This document shows, in pieces, positions 9,075-19,376 of a DNA stretch of 64,000 nucleotides. The notes beneath the pieces are model-generated. The model saw nothing but the letters and a program-made list of their open reading frames with translations. It made no database searches and was not told the DNA's origin. Each line of letters begins with the position of its first letter. The stretch's first letter is position 1. Position numbers and translations under genes: made by a program. The stretch is from contig NZ_AONQ01000008.1 in assembly GCF_000342045.1 (NCBI RefSeq), forward strand, positions 24,112 through 88,111. Reading direction: 5' to 3'. The DNA comes from Paramagnetospirillum caucaseum (GTDB lineage: Bacteria > Pseudomonadota > Alphaproteobacteria > Rhodospirillales > Magnetospirillaceae).

Positions 9075-10392
9075 AGGCCTGATCATCGCCGCTCCCGCCT
9101 CGGGGAGCGGCAAGACCACCCTGACCCTGGGCCTGCTGCGCCTGCTGACCCGCAGAGGCATGGCGGTGGGCTCGGCCAAGGTGGGGCCGGACTACATCGA
9201 TCCCGCCTTCCACGCGAGCGCCTCGGGGCGGCCCTGCTACAACCTGGATTCCTGGGCCATGCGCGCAGAGACCCTGGGCGCCCTGGCGGCCAGGGCGGCG
9301 GACGGGGCCGACCTGCTGGTCTGCGAGGGCGTCATGGGCCTGTTCGACGGCGCCTTCGTGCCGGCGGGGCAGCCGGACGGCAGCACCGCCGATCTGGCCG
9401 CCGCCACCGGCTGGCCGGTGGTGCTGGTCATCGACGGGCGCGGCATGACCGGCTCGGCGGCGGCGGTGCTGGCCGGCTTCGCCCATCTCAGGCCCGAGGT
9501 GCGCATCCGGGGCGTGATCTTCAACCGGGTGATGGGGGCGAAGCACAAGGCGGCCATCGCGGCGGCCTGCGCCATCTCCTGCCCGGAGATCAGGCTGCTG
9601 GGCTTCCTGCCGCCGTCCGCCGGGCTGGAGACCCCGTCCCGCCATCTGGGGCTGGTCCAGGCCGCCGAGCGCGCCGATCTCCAGGCCTTCCTCGACGGCG
9701 CCGCCGCCCTGGCGGCCGAGCATCTGGACGTGGACGGGCTGGTGGGCCTGGCCGGACCCTCGCGCCTGGGCGGGGGAGAGGGGGGCATTCCCGTCCCCCC
9801 CCTGGGCCAGCGCATCGCCGTGGCCCGCGACACCGCCTTCGCCTTCGCCTATCCCGCCATGCTGGAAGGCTGGCGCGCCGCCGGGGTCGATCTGTCGTTC
9901 TTCTCCCCCCTGGCCGGCCAGGGGCCCATGGAGACCGCCGACGCCGTCTATCTGCCGGGCGGCTATCCCGAGCTGCATGCCGGCCCGCTGGCGGGCAATG
10001 CCGCCTTCCTGGACGGCCTGCGCGCCGCCGCCGCCCGCGGGGCGGTGCTCTACGGCGAATGCGGCGGCTACATGGTGCTGGGACGCGGCATGGAGGACGC
10101 GGACGGAACCCGTCACGCCATGGCCGGGCTGCTGGGGCTGGAGACCTCGTTCGCCCGGCGGAAGCTGCACCTGGGCTATCGCCGCGCCACCCTGGCCGCC
10201 GCTGGGCCGCTGGGCGGGGCGGGCGCCGCCTTTCGCGGCCATGAATTCCACTACGCCTCCATCCTGGCCGAGCAGGGGGCGCCGCTGTTCGCCGTCGCCG
10301 ATGCGCCGGGGGCGGCGCTGGGCGGCGCCGGGCTGGTGGCGGGCCGGGTGATGGGCTCCTTCGTCCATCTGATCGACGCCGCTGCTCCTTGA
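9067..10392 (+). CDS. cobB: Cobyrinate a,c-diamide synthase
   Basis: CobB amidates the a and c side chains of (hydrogeno)byrinic acid using glutamine and ATP. The 441-residue protein has an N-terminal P-loop (APASGSGKTTLTLGLLR, residues 9-25), KVGPDYIDPAFHASASGRP, CEGVMGLFDG, and a C-terminal class I glutamine amidotransferase domain with the nucleophile Cys332 in GECGGYMVLG; the HEFHYAS segment supplies the catalytic His region. The start is a TTG at 9067 inside the SCO gene, chosen because it directly precedes AKGLIIAAPASGSGK. It ends the cob run here; other cob genes must lie elsewhere. A short hairpin at 10396-10410 follows the stop. Confidence 0.94.
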   Translation: MAKGLIIAAPASGSGKTTLTLGLLRLLTRRGMAVGSAKVGPDYIDPAFHASASGRPCYNLDSWAMRAETLGALAARAADGADLLVCEGVMGLFDGAFVPAGQPDGSTADLAAATGWPVVLVIDGRGMTGSAAAVLAGFAHLRPEVRIRGVIFNRVMGAKHKAAIAAACAISCPEIRLLGFLPPSAGLETPSRHLGLVQAAERADLQAFLDGAAALAAEHLDVDGLVGLAGPSRLGGGEGGIPVPPLGQRIAVARDTAFAFAYPAMLEGWRAAGVDLSFFSPLAGQGPMETADAVYLPGGYPELHAGPLAGNAAFLDGLRAAAARGAVLYGECGGYMVLGRGMEDADGTRHAMAGLLGLETSFARRKLHLGYRRATLAAAGPLGGAGAAFRGHEFHYASILAEQGAPLFAVADAPGAALGGAGLVAGRVMGSFVHLIDAAAP

Positions 10393-10534
10393 ACTTGCTG
10401 CGGCGCAGCATAAAATGATTCCAGGGTCAAGGCGAAATAGGCAGCCGAGTACCGAATAATTTTATTGCGAGGAGTGGCGTCAAGCTGTAACAAAAGAACA
10501 AGCCACCGTTCCAACCAGCCTGGGATTGACGGAC

Positions 10535-11761
10535 ATGCTCTATCACCTGCACGAAATGCAGCACCACGCTTTCGCCCCCATGCGCCTGCTGGCCGAGGCC
10601 ATGCAGTCGGTGTACAGCCACCCCTGGGTGCCCATGGCCTATACCAAGTTCGGCCGCACGGTGGCGGCGACGGCGGAGCTGGTGGAGCGCACCACGAGGC
10701 GCTACCCCAAGCCGCCCTTCAACCTGCCCACCACCACGGTGGACGGCGAGACGGTGAACGTGGTCGAGCAGGTGGTCCACGAGACCCCGTTCTGCAACCT
10801 GCTGCACTTCAAGCGCGGCGTCGAGGGGCGCAACGACCCCAAGGTTCTGCTGCTGGCCCCCATGTCCGGGCACTTCGCCACCCTGCTGCGCGGCACGGTG
10901 GAGACCATGCTGCACGAGCACGACGTCTATATCACCGACTGGATCGACGCCCGCAACGTGCCGCTGGCCCAGGGCGACTTCACCCTGGACGATTATATCG
11001 ACATGCTGGTGGAGTTCATGGAGGTCCTGGGGCCGGACACCCACATCATGGCGGTGTGCCAGCCGTCGGTGCCCATGCTGGCGGCGGTGTCGCTGATGGC
11101 CGCCGCGGGCAATCCCAACCAGCCGCGCTCCATGCTGATGATGGGCGGGCCCATCGACACCCGCATCAATCCCACCAAGGTCAACGAGGTGGCCACCCAC
11201 AAGCCCCATTCGTGGTTCGAGCGCACGGTGATCCACTCGGTGCCCATGAACTATCCCGGCCACGGCCGCAAGGTCTATCCCGGCTTCCTGCAGCTGCACG
11301 GCTTCATGAGCATGAACCTGGAGCGCCACGTGGGCGAGCACGTCAAGCTGTTCCAGAACATGGTCAAGGGCGACGGCGATTCCGCCGCCCAGCACCGCGA
11401 GTTCTACGACGAGTACCTGTCGGTGATGGACCTGCCGGCCGGCTACTACCTGGAGACCATCCGCAAGGTGTTCCAGGAGCACCACCTGCCGCGCGGCATC
11501 ATGGTGTCCCGGGGCCGCAAGGTCGATCCCGCCGCCATCCGCCACACCGCCCTGATGACCATCGAGGGCGAGAAGGACGACATCACCGGCGTCGGCCAGA
11601 CCAAGGCGGCCCACGACCTGTGCGTCAATCTGGCGCCCGAGAAGCAGCGCTACCACCTGCAGCCCAAGGTGGGCCATTATGGCGTCTTCAACGGCCGCCG
11701 CTGGCGTGAAGAGGTCTATCCCAATGTCTCCGAGTTCATCCGCCAACACGACCGGGGATAA
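10535..11761 (+). CDS. phaZ: Intracellular polyhydroxyalkanoate depolymerase
   Basis: PhaZ of this type degrades stored amorphous poly-3-hydroxybutyrate granules in the cytoplasm. The 408-residue protein matches the PhaZ1 family: start [43 protein letters not shown], and the CQPSVP element with Cys175 at the position of the active cysteine known in Ralstonia PhaZ1 (a lipase box with Cys instead of Ser). The C-terminal [13 protein letters not shown] segment holds the likely catalytic His. The ATG at 10535 is preferred over a TTG nine bases upstream. The 142-bp upstream spacer is AT-richer than average and should hold the promoter. The YcgN gene starts two bases after the stop. Confidence 0.94.
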   Translation: MLYHLHEMQHHAFAPMRLLAEAMQSVYSHPWVPMAYTKFGRTVAATAELVERTTRRYPKPPFNLPTTTVDGETVNVVEQVVHETPFCNLLHFKRGVEGRNDPKVLLLAPMSGHFATLLRGTVETMLHEHDVYITDWIDARNVPLAQGDFTLDDYIDMLVEFMEVLGPDTHIMAVCQPSVPMLAAVSLMAAAGNPNQPRSMLMMGGPIDTRINPTKVNEVATHKPHSWFERTVIHSVPMNYPGHGRKVYPGFLQLHGFMSMNLERHVGEHVKLFQNMVKGDGDSAAQHREFYDEYLSVMDLPAGYYLETIRKVFQEHHLPRGIMVSRGRKVDPAAIRHTALMTIEGEKDDITGVGQTKAAHDLCVNLAPEKQRYHLQPKVGHYGVFNGRRWREEVYPNVSEFIRQHDRG

Positions 11762-11762
11762 G

Positions 11763-12206
11763 GTGACAGAGGAGGGTCCGCCGTTCTGGCGGACCACGCC
11801 CTTGTCGGCCATGACCCGCGCACAGTGGGAATCGCTCTGCGACGGCTGCGGCCGCTGCTGCCTGCACAAGCTCGAGGACGCCGATACCGGCGAGGTCCAC
11901 TACACCAACGTGGCCTGCCGGCTGCTCAACCTGCACACCTGCGGCTGCAAGAATTATGCGAAGCGCTGGGATTCGGTGCCGGACTGCGTCGAACTGAGCC
12001 CGGTGGTGCTGCCCACCCTCAAATGGCTGCCGTCAACCTGCGCCTACCGGGTGCTCTCCGAAGGCAAGGTGCTGCAATGGTGGCATCCGCTGGTGTCCGG
12101 CGACTCCGAAACGGTGCACCGGGCCGGCATCTCGGTGCGCGGCAAGGTCATCGCCGAATCCCGCGCCGACCTGCTGGACTACCACGTGGTCACCTGGCCG
12201 GAATAG
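11763..12206 (+). CDS. YcgN-family cysteine cluster protein (UPF0260)
   Basis: This 147-residue protein of unknown function has the family signature [17 protein letters not shown] near residue 25 and further Cys residues at [19 protein letters not shown] and STCAYR, a pattern suggesting metal or Fe-S binding. The GTG at 11763 begins [15 protein letters not shown], matching the usual MTE-PFW start of relatives; earlier in-frame codons lie inside phaZ. The one-base gap to phaZ implies translational coupling. A 7-bp stem hairpin at 12210-12227 separates it from the convergent gshA and may terminate either gene. Confidence 0.9.
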   Translation: MTEEGPPFWRTTPLSAMTRAQWESLCDGCGRCCLHKLEDADTGEVHYTNVACRLLNLHTCGCKNYAKRWDSVPDCVELSPVVLPTLKWLPSTCAYRVLSEGKVLQWWHPLVSGDSETVHRAGISVRGKVIAESRADLLDYHVVTWPE

Positions 12207-12236
12207 GGGCGGGATGCGGCCATCCCGGCCGCGTCT

Positions 12237-13604
12237 TCAGTAGGCGTATTCCTTGAAGATCGGATCGATGCAGCCCCGCCAGCGGGTGGCGTAGGCCTCC
12301 AGCATGTCCTCGGCGGCGGTCTTGCCGTTCCTCGCCACCGCCTCGATGGGATCGAGGTAGATGCTCTCGTCGCGTCCCGAATCGTTGAGCCGCGCGCGCG
12401 CCTTCAGGCCGGCGGAGGCGAGGGCCAGCACGTCCAGCGCCACTTCGCGCACGCTGCGCCCGCCGATGGTGGCGGCCAGTCCCTGGGCGGGGACGGCGGC
12501 GCGCAGGGCCTCGCGCTCCTCGGGCCCCCAGCCCTTGACCAGTTCCCAGGCCTGATCCAGGGCCGCGTCGTCATAGAGCAGGCCCGTCCACAGGGCGGGC
12601 AGGGCGCATAGCCGCCGCCACGGTCCGGCATCGGCGCCGCGCATCTCCAGGAACTTCTTCAACCGCACGTCGGGGAAGGCGGTGGTCAGGTGGTCGGCCC
12701 AGTCGCCCATGGTGGGCAGCTCGCCGGGAAAGGCCGGCAGCCTGCCGGCCATGAAATCGCGGAAGCTCTGGCCCGCCGCGTCGATGTACTTGCCGTCGCG
12801 GTAGACGAAGTACATGGGCACGTCCAGCATCCAGTCCACATAGCGCTCGAAGCCCATGCCGTCGTCGAAGGCGAAGGCCAAGCCGCCGGTGCGGTGGCGG
12901 TCGGTGTCGGTCCACACGTCGCCGCGCGCCGAGATGAAGCCCGACGGCTTGCCGTCCACGAAGGGCGAGGCGGCGAACAGGGCGGTGGCGACGGGCTGCA
13001 GCGCCAGGGAAACGCGCAGCTTCTTCACCATGTCGGCTTCCGAGGCGAAGTCCAGGTTCACCTGCACGGTACAGGTGCGCAGCATCATGTCCAGGCCCTT
13101 GGTTCCCACCTCGGGCATGTAGCGGCGCATGATGGCGTAGCGGCCCTTGGGCATCCACGGCGTGTCGTCCTTGCTCCATTTGGGCTGGAAGCCGACCCCC
13201 ATGAATCCGATGCCCAGGCCCTGGGCGACGTGCTTGACCTGCGCCAGGTGGTGGGTGACCTCGGCGGCGGTCTGGTGGATGGTTTCCAGCAGGCCGCCGG
13301 ACAGTTCCAGCTGGCCGCCCGGCTCCAGGCTGATGGCGGCGCCGCAGGAATCGTGCAGCGCGATGACGTTGCCGCCCTCGAACACCGGCTCCCAGCCCAG
13401 GCCGACCAGCCCGTCCAGCATGGCCTTGATGCCACGCTCGCCGCCATAGGGCAGCGGCTTGAAATCGTCGAGGGAGAAACCGAACTTTTCATGCTCGGTG
13501 CCGATACGCCAGGCATCCTTCGGCTTGCACCCGGATTCCAGGTACTCGACCAGCTGATGCTTGCCGGCGATGGGTTCGCCGCTGGGCTTGGCGGGTGCGG
13601 ACAT
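12237..13604 (-). CDS. gshA: Glutamate-cysteine ligase (alphaproteobacterial/plant type)
   Basis: GshA makes gamma-glutamylcysteine, the first step of glutathione synthesis. The 455-residue protein belongs to the GCS2/plant-like class: [11 protein letters not shown] near residue 35, the PYGGERGI loop, [40 protein letters not shown] and FEMRGAD-like [10 protein letters not shown]. The ATG at 13604 gives [11 protein letters not shown]; the in-frame codons upstream to 13691 read as non-coding. It is convergent with the YcgN gene and divergent from panD. gshB is not in the window. Confidence 0.95.
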   Translation of the reverse strand: MSAPAKPSGEPIAGKHQLVEYLESGCKPKDAWRIGTEHEKFGFSLDDFKPLPYGGERGIKAMLDGLVGLGWEPVFEGGNVIALHDSCGAAISLEPGGQLELSGGLLETIHQTAAEVTHHLAQVKHVAQGLGIGFMGVGFQPKWSKDDTPWMPKGRYAIMRRYMPEVGTKGLDMMLRTCTVQVNLDFASEADMVKKLRVSLALQPVATALFAASPFVDGKPSGFISARGDVWTDTDRHRTGGLAFAFDDGMGFERYVDWMLDVPMYFVYRDGKYIDAAGQSFRDFMAGRLPAFPGELPTMGDWADHLTTAFPDVRLKKFLEMRGADAGPWRRLCALPALWTGLLYDDAALDQAWELVKGWGPEEREALRAAVPAQGLAATIGGRSVREVALDVLALASAGLKARARLNDSGRDESIYLDPIEAVARNGKTAAEDMLEAYATRWRGCIDPIFKEYAY

Positions 13605-13767
13605 GGGCGGGATTATCCTACTGAACAACTCGGAGCCCCAGCAAACGACAGGGCGCATGAGGGCGTCAAGCGCCGAATCCGCGCCCCTCACCGCAATAAG
13701 GTGTTGCGGAAGGGGGCCCGGTACGTTTAGGTCACTGCACTATGCTGCAAGTTTGTTCCGGTGTCCC

Positions 13768-14310
13768 ATGATGAAGATCATTCGCGCGAAGCTGCACGGC
13801 ATTCGCGTTACCAATGCCGACCTCAATTACCACGGCTCGATCACGCTCGACCCCGAGCAGTGCGAGATGGCCGGCATCTACCCCATGGAATTCGTCGATA
13901 TCTGGAACAAGAACTCGGCGGCCCGCATCTCCACCTACGTCATCTTCGGCGAGCCCGGCTCGCGCTGCTGCGTGCTGAACGGCGCCGCGGCGCGCACCTG
14001 CCAGAAGGGCGACGAGCTGATCATCGCGGCGTCCGCCGACATCGCCGGGCCGGAGAAGCTGTACGAGATCAAGCCGCGCATCCTGACCTTCCTGCCCGAC
14101 AACCACGTGGATCAGGTGCTGTACTACGACGTGTTCCAGAGCGAGAGGCGGCCCTACGACTTCCGCATCGTCGATGCCGACAAGCACACCATCGAGAGCT
14201 GCCACACCTGGCCCAACGTGGACATCACCAAGGTCAGGGACGGTCTGGCCGCCAAGGGCTGGTCCGAGGCCGAGATCGACGCCTTCATCGCGTCGCATTT
14301 CTCGCTGTAG
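13768..14310 (+). CDS. panD: Aspartate 1-decarboxylase with C-terminal extension
   Basis: PanD converts aspartate to beta-alanine for pantothenate and CoA. The proenzyme self-cleaves at Gly-Ser; here YHGSIT places Gly23-Ser24 at the expected site (E. coli Gly24-Ser25), with the conserved Lys in RAKLH, STYVI tyrosine, the WNKN loop and [17 protein letters not shown]. The protein is 180 residues, about 55 longer than E. coli PanD (126). The extra part ([21 protein letters not shown] region) follows the barrel and has a helical, UBA-like look. Two adjacent ATGs (13768, 13771) are possible. queC starts two bases after the stop. Confidence 0.9.
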   Translation: MMKIIRAKLHGIRVTNADLNYHGSITLDPEQCEMAGIYPMEFVDIWNKNSAARISTYVIFGEPGSRCCVLNGAAARTCQKGDELIIAASADIAGPEKLYEIKPRILTFLPDNHVDQVLYYDVFQSERRPYDFRIVDADKHTIESCHTWPNVDITKVRDGLAAKGWSEAEIDAFIASHFSL

Positions 14311-14312
14311 CC

Positions 14313-14996
14313 ATGCGGCCGGCCGTCGTCCTGCTGTCCGGCGGTCTAGATTCCGCCACGGTGCTGGCCATCGCCAAGGCCGAGGGCTTCGCGCCCGCCG
14401 CCTTGACCTTCCGCTACGGCCAGCGCCACGCGGTGGAGATCCGGGCGGCCGAGCGGGTGGCGGCGGCCATGGGGATCGCCGACCACCGCATCGCCGACAT
14501 CGATCTGCGGGTGTTCGGCGGTTCGGCGCTGACGTCGGACATCGCGGTGCCCAAAGGTAATCTGGACGAGGCCATTCCGGCCGGCATTCCGGTGACCTAC
14601 GTGCCGGCCCGCAACACCATCATGCTGTCCTTCGCCCTGGCCTTCGCCGAGGTGATCGGCGCCGCCGACATCTTTGTCGGCGTCAACGCCGTGGATTATT
14701 CCGGCTATCCCGATTGCCGTCCCGACTACATCGGGGCCTTCGAGGCCATGGCCAACCTGGCCACCAAGGCGGCGGTGGAGGGCACCAGATTGCGGCTGCA
14801 CACCCCGCTGATCGATCTCAGCAAGGCCGACATCATCCGGCGCGGCCTGGGCCTCGGCGTCGATTATTCCATCACCTCGACCTGCTACGACCCCGATCCC
14901 GGGGGAAGGGCTTGCGGCCATTGCGATTCCTGCCGCCTGCGCCTCAAGGGCTTCGCCGAGGCCGGACTGGCCGATCCGGCGGAGTATTCCCCGTGA
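14313..14996 (+). CDS. queC: 7-cyano-7-deazaguanine synthase
   Basis: QueC makes preQ0 from 7-carboxy-7-deazaguanine, ammonia and ATP on the way to queuosine in tRNA. The 227-residue protein has the ATP pyrophosphatase loop [13 protein letters not shown] at 6-18, the [16 protein letters not shown] segment, [13 protein letters not shown], and the four-Cys zinc site in STCYDP and [10 protein letters not shown]. Length is normal. It begins two bases after panD, and its TGA overlaps the GTG of the next gene. Confidence 0.96.
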   Translation: MRPAVVLLSGGLDSATVLAIAKAEGFAPAALTFRYGQRHAVEIRAAERVAAAMGIADHRIADIDLRVFGGSALTSDIAVPKGNLDEAIPAGIPVTYVPARNTIMLSFALAFAEVIGAADIFVGVNAVDYSGYPDCRPDYIGAFEAMANLATKAAVEGTRLRLHTPLIDLSKADIIRRGLGLGVDYSITSTCYDPDPGGRACGHCDSCRLRLKGFAEAGLADPAEYSP

Positions 14997-15727
14997 TCCG
15001 GGCGGCGCTCAGCCTCCTCGTCCTGCTGGCCTGGCCGGTGACGGGACCGGCCGGTGCCGCCGATATTCACATGATCTCGCAGATCCAGGGCGACCATCTC
15101 AGCGTGCGCGGCTTCGAGGTGGTGCGCGAGGCCTATCGTCGCATCGGCTTGCAGGCGGTGGCCGACATCCGTCCCAACGAGCGCGGCATCGTCTCGGCCG
15201 ACAGCGGCGACACCGACGGCGACACCATGCGCATGGCCGGGCTGGAAGCCCGCTATCCCAATCTGGTGCGGGTGCCCGAGCCGGTGCTGAGCTTCGATAC
15301 CGTCGCCTTCACCGCCGGGATGAGATTCGAGGTCAGGGGCTGGGAGAGCCTGCGCCCCTATTCCATCTGCGTGGTGCGCGGCTTCAAGCTGGGCGAGAAC
15401 GGCACCGAGGGCATGAACCGCGAGCTGGTCTCCACCAACGAGGCGTCGCTGCGCATGGTCAAGGCCGGGCATTGCCAGATGACGCTGCTGGGCGATGCGG
15501 TCTGGCTGCTGATCGACGAGCTGAAGCTGGGGCCGCTCCGGGCGCTGGAGACGCCGGTGGCGGTCACCCCGCTTTACCACTACGTCAACATCCGCCACGC
15601 CCACCTGGCCCCCAGGCTGGCCGAAGCCCTGAAGGCCATGCGCCAGGACGGAGCCGTCGATTCCATCCTGGCCGCCGACCGCGCCGTCATCCGGGCGGCC
15701 CGCGAGCGGAACTCGGTCAGGGACTGA
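14993..15727 (+). CDS. Putative periplasmic solute-binding protein (SBP_bac_3-like)
   Basis: This 244-residue exported protein starts at a GTG overlapping the queC stop and has a signal peptide ([19 protein letters not shown]). The mature part resembles the family-3 extracellular solute-binding fold often seen as stand-alone periplasmic proteins in Magnetospirillum-type genomes: [55 protein letters not shown], and the final [17 protein letters not shown]. The ligand is unknown, and there is no transporter gene beside it, so a sensing or accessory role is as likely as uptake. Its last 11 bases overlap the 3-prime end of asnB (convergent). Confidence 0.75.
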   Translation: MIRAALSLLVLLAWPVTGPAGAADIHMISQIQGDHLSVRGFEVVREAYRRIGLQAVADIRPNERGIVSADSGDTDGDTMRMAGLEARYPNLVRVPEPVLSFDTVAFTAGMRFEVRGWESLRPYSICVVRGFKLGENGTEGMNRELVSTNEASLRMVKAGHCQMTLLGDAVWLLIDELKLGPLRALETPVAVTPLYHYVNIRHAHLAPRLAEALKAMRQDGAVDSILAADRAVIRAARERNSVRD

Positions 15728-17633
15728 CCGTCTCCAGCCACGCCTGGAACATCAGGGCGTGCCACATCTCGTTCTGCCAGTTCTTGGCGCCCGAGCGGTG
15801 CTCGCTCCAGCAGCGGGCGACCAGGCCGGCATCGAGCCAGCCCTGGCGGCGCAGCCTGTCCTCGGACAGCAGGTCGTCGGCCCAGCCGCGCAACGGGCCG
15901 CTCAGCCAGCGGCGCAGCGGCACCTCGAACCCCATCTTGGGGCGGTCCACCAGGGCGCGCGGCACATGGCGGTAGAGCACCCGGCGCAGCACCGCCTTGC
16001 CCACCTCGCCCTCGATCTTCAAGGGCGCGGGCAGGCTCCAGGCGAATTGGGCGATGCCGGGCGCCAGGAAGGGCAGGCGGGCCTCCAGCGAGGCGCCCAT
16101 GGTGGCGCGGTCGGTCTTGACGCACAGATCGTCGGGCAGGTAGCCGCCGGCATCCAGCAGCATGGTGGCCAGGCCATCGTCGCTCACCCGCGGCGTGGGG
16201 GCGGTGAACAGGCTGTCGGCGCGGCCGGCGCCCAGGACCGGGCCGGGCATGCCGCGCCAGCGGGAATAATGCAGGCCCAGCAGCTCGGCCAGCGAGGCGG
16301 CCTCCAGCCGCTCGGCCTCGCGCCCCAGGCGGTAGCCGGGATGGCTGCGGCGTCTGACGATTCCCCCGGCCAGGGCGGCGAGGCCCTCCGCCGGTCCGGC
16401 CAGCAGGCGGGCGGCCCGGGCGCCGGCGCTCTTCAGGCCGCCGGGCAGGCCTTGCAGTCGCAGCCAGTCCTTCGGTATGGAGCGGTAGATGCCGTAGCCG
16501 CCGAACAGCTCGTCGGCGCCGTCGCCCGACAGGGCGACCGTCACGCTCCGGCGCGTCACCTGAGCCAGCAGGGCGGTGGGCAGGGCGGCGGCGTCGGCGA
16601 AGGGCTCGTCGTAGAGGACGGGCAGGCGCGGCACCATGGCCAGGGCCTCGGAATCGCCGATCCGCACCTCGGTGTGAATGGTGCCCAGATTGTCGGCGAC
16701 GGCGCGGGCGTGGGGGCTTTCGTCCAGTCCCGACTGGTCGAAGCCGATGGTGAAGGAATGGACCGGTCCGGCCGACAATTGCCGCATCAGGGCGGCGGTG
16801 ATGGAGGAATCGACGCCGCCCGACAGGAAGACCCCCACCGGCACGTCGGCCTGCATGCGCAAGCCGACCGACTGGCGCAGCAAGTCCTCCAGCCGGTCGG
16901 CGGCCTGCCCGGCATCGCCGGTGAAGGTGTTCTCCAGGCGGACGGCGCTGTCGGCGGCCGACCAGTAGGCCTTGGCCGCGATCTGCCCGCCGCTCACCCG
17001 CATCAGGTGGCCGGGCTCCAGCTTGAAGATGCCGGGATGGATGGTGTGGGGCGCCGGAATCCAGCCGAGACGCATGTAAAGCCCCAGGGCGTCGCGGTCG
17101 ATGCCGCCCTCCCAGGCGGGATGGGCGGCCAGCGCCTTGAGTTCCGAGCCGAACAGCAGGCTGCCGCCGGCCCTGCCCCAATAGAGCGGCTTTTCGCCGA
17201 AGCGGTCGCGGGCCAGGGTCAGGGCCCGGTCCCGCTGGTCCCACAGGGCAAGCGCGAACATGCCGTCGCATTCGGCCAGCGCCGCCTCCACCCCCCAGGC
17301 GGCGACCGCCTCCAGCAGCACTTCCGTGTCGGAATGGCCGCGCCAGGCGATGCCGTCGCCCAGCCGGGCCTTCAGGTCGCCGTGGTTGTAGATCTCGCCG
17401 TTGAAGCTGATCACCCAGCGCCCGTCGTGCGACGTCATGGGCTGGTGGCCCTGGGGCGACAGGTCGAGGATGGCCAGGCGGCGGAAACCCAGCGCCACCC
17501 CGGCCGCGTCGTCCACCCAGGCGCCGTCGTCGTCGGGGCCGCGATGGAGAAGGGTGGCGGCCATGGCGCGCACCACCGTTTCCCGCTCGGGAGTGGCCTG
17601 GGTCAGGTCGAGGAAGCCGGCGAAGCCGCACAT
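15717..17633 (-). CDS. asnB: Asparagine synthase (glutamine-hydrolysing)
   Basis: AsnB amidates aspartate with ammonia from glutamine. The 638-residue protein has the N-terminal glutaminase domain with the catalytic Cys2 (MCGFAGF), HRGPDDDG, FNGEIYN and RDRFGEKPLYW, followed by the synthetase domain with the PP-loop LSGGVDSSITAAL, LSGDGADELFGGYG and KTDRATMGASLEARLPFL. It belongs to the long amidotransferase-type group that also includes enzymes acting on surface polysaccharides, so a dedicated asparagine role is likely but not certain. It is 32 bp downstream of the TPR-methyltransferase on the same strand, possibly co-transcribed. Confidence 0.93.
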   Translation of the reverse strand: MCGFAGFLDLTQATPERETVVRAMAATLLHRGPDDDGAWVDDAAGVALGFRRLAILDLSPQGHQPMTSHDGRWVISFNGEIYNHGDLKARLGDGIAWRGHSDTEVLLEAVAAWGVEAALAECDGMFALALWDQRDRALTLARDRFGEKPLYWGRAGGSLLFGSELKALAAHPAWEGGIDRDALGLYMRLGWIPAPHTIHPGIFKLEPGHLMRVSGGQIAAKAYWSAADSAVRLENTFTGDAGQAADRLEDLLRQSVGLRMQADVPVGVFLSGGVDSSITAALMRQLSAGPVHSFTIGFDQSGLDESPHARAVADNLGTIHTEVRIGDSEALAMVPRLPVLYDEPFADAAALPTALLAQVTRRSVTVALSGDGADELFGGYGIYRSIPKDWLRLQGLPGGLKSAGARAARLLAGPAEGLAALAGGIVRRRSHPGYRLGREAERLEAASLAELLGLHYSRWRGMPGPVLGAGRADSLFTAPTPRVSDDGLATMLLDAGGYLPDDLCVKTDRATMGASLEARLPFLAPGIAQFAWSLPAPLKIEGEVGKAVLRRVLYRHVPRALVDRPKMGFEVPLRRWLSGPLRGWADDLLSEDRLRRQGWLDAGLVARCWSEHRSGAKNWQNEMWHALMFQAWLETVSP

Positions 17634-17665
17634 GCGGAGTCAATCCAGATGGAACCGCCGGGACC

Positions 17666-19285
17666 TTATCCCTTGCGCAGCACCACCACAAGGCCGGGCA
17701 CGTCCTCGCCCGCCTCCTGGCGGGTGGAGGCCTGTTCCATGGCGGCGATGGCGAAGCCGTGGCTGGCGGCCACCGCCTCGACGTAGCCGGGGGCATGGGC
17801 ATAGCGGTTCTTGGCGCCCAGGAGGTAGGAGGCGCAATCCTCGGCCCGCTCCACCGTGAAGGCGAACACGCCGCCGGGTTTCAGCGCCCGGGCGGCGGCG
17901 GCCATGATCTCCTCCAGGTCGCCGAAATAGACCAGCACGTCGGCGGCCGCCACCAGGTCGTAGGTCTCGGAGCGGTCCTTGAGGCTGGCGACCAGCTCCC
18001 CCACCTCCAGCCGGTCGTACAGCCCGCGGCTGCGGGCCTTGTCCACCATGGCGCCCGACAGGTCGATGCCGTCCAGGCGGGCGGCCAGGGGGCGCAGCAC
18101 CGGCGCGGCCAGCCCGGTGCCGCAGCCGGCGTCCAGCACGTCCAGGTCTTGACGGCGCTCCAGGGTCTTGTCCAGGGCCTGGGCCAGCAAGGCTGGGGCG
18201 CGATAGGCCAGCTTGTCCACCAGGGCGGCATCGAACTTGTCGGCGTAATCGTCGAACAGCTGGCGCACATAGGCGTCTGGGGCGCGGCTGGGGGCGTCTC
18301 CGGCCCCGGCCTGGGTCAGGCCGAGGGCGGCGCCGTGGCGATCCTCGGGGTCCAGTTCCAGGCAGCGGCGGAAATGTTTGGCGGCCCGCTCTTTCTGGCC
18401 GAGGGCGAGGCGGGCCTCGGCCAGACAGTAATGGGCGTTCACCGAATCGGGGCTGGCGGTGACCGCCCGTTCGAAGGCGGCGGCGGCGGCCTCGGGCATC
18501 CCCAGGCCCCGGCGGATCAGCCCCAGTTCCAGCCAGCCGGACGGATCGCGGGAATTGAGCTTGGTGGCCCGTTCCGCATGGACGCGGGCGTCGTCCAGGC
18601 GGCCCAGGCCGCGCAAGGCGGCGGCCAGATTGGCCCTGGTGCCGGCATGGTCGCGGCGCAAATCCACCGCGCCCGACAGCACCGCCACCGCCCGCTCGTT
18701 CCGGCCCAGGGCGCGCAGCACCAGCCCGTAATTGTTCAGCGCCACCGCCCAGTCGGGGCGCAGCTCCAGGGCGCGCTCCAGCATGCCGGCGGCCTCGGCG
18801 TTCTCGCCGTCCTGGTGCAGCAGGGCGCCCAGGGTACACAGGGCCTCGGCGTGACGGGGGTCGGCGGCCACCGCCCGGCGGGCATGGTCCAGCGCCTCGG
18901 CCTTGTTGCGCCCCAGCCGGCCCAGCAGGTCGGCCAGCCGGGCATTGGCCTCGGCATGATTGGGTTCGCGGCCCAGGATGGCGCGGTAGTGCAGGATGGC
19001 GCTGTTGACATTGTCCAGGGCCTCCAGGGCGCGGCCCAGGGCCAGGCGCGGCACCGGTTGGCTGGGGTCGGCGGCCACCGCCTGGGTCAGGTGTTCCACC
19101 GCCCGCTTGGCTTGACCCTGCCCCAGGGCGATCAGGCCCAGCAGGTAATGGGCGCCGCCGAAATCCGGCCGTGCCTCGACGATGGTGCGGGCCAGCCGCC
19201 GGGCCTCGGCGGCATTGCCGTCGTCCCAGGCCTGCATGGCGCGGCCGAACGCCTCACCGATATTCAGCGGATTACCCGTGTTCAT
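17666..19285 (-). CDS. TPR-repeat protein with C-terminal SAM methyltransferase domain
   Basis: This 539-residue protein has about nine to ten consecutive TPR units in residues 5-330 (repeats with AxxxLGxxLxxxGxxxxA and alternating P spacing) followed by a class I methyltransferase of the UbiE/methyltransf_11 type. Motif I is LDVLDAGCGTGLAAPVL, with DGIDLSGAMVDKA and YDLVAAADVLVYFGDL downstream. The ATG at 19285 has GGGAGA upstream. The substrate is unknown; a TPR scaffold suggests a protein or protein-bound target. asnB follows. The open frame continues far upstream on this strand, but that part runs antisense to rrf2 and the flavodoxin gene and has no start signal. Confidence 0.88.
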   Translation of the reverse strand: MNTGNPLNIGEAFGRAMQAWDDGNAAEARRLARTIVEARPDFGGAHYLLGLIALGQGQAKRAVEHLTQAVAADPSQPVPRLALGRALEALDNVNSAILHYRAILGREPNHAEANARLADLLGRLGRNKAEALDHARRAVAADPRHAEALCTLGALLHQDGENAEAAGMLERALELRPDWAVALNNYGLVLRALGRNERAVAVLSGAVDLRRDHAGTRANLAAALRGLGRLDDARVHAERATKLNSRDPSGWLELGLIRRGLGMPEAAAAAFERAVTASPDSVNAHYCLAEARLALGQKERAAKHFRRCLELDPEDRHGAALGLTQAGAGDAPSRAPDAYVRQLFDDYADKFDAALVDKLAYRAPALLAQALDKTLERRQDLDVLDAGCGTGLAAPVLRPLAARLDGIDLSGAMVDKARSRGLYDRLEVGELVASLKDRSETYDLVAAADVLVYFGDLEEIMAAAARALKPGGVFAFTVERAEDCASYLLGAKNRYAHAPGYVEAVAASHGFAIAAMEQASTRQEAGEDVPGLVVVLRKG

Positions 19286-19376
19286 GGTTTTCTCCCTGTC
19301 CCCAGAATAGGCCGCCCCGGCCAAAGCGAGCAACGCGGGAAACCGGGGGCGGGTTTTCCTGTTGCGAATAGAAACT

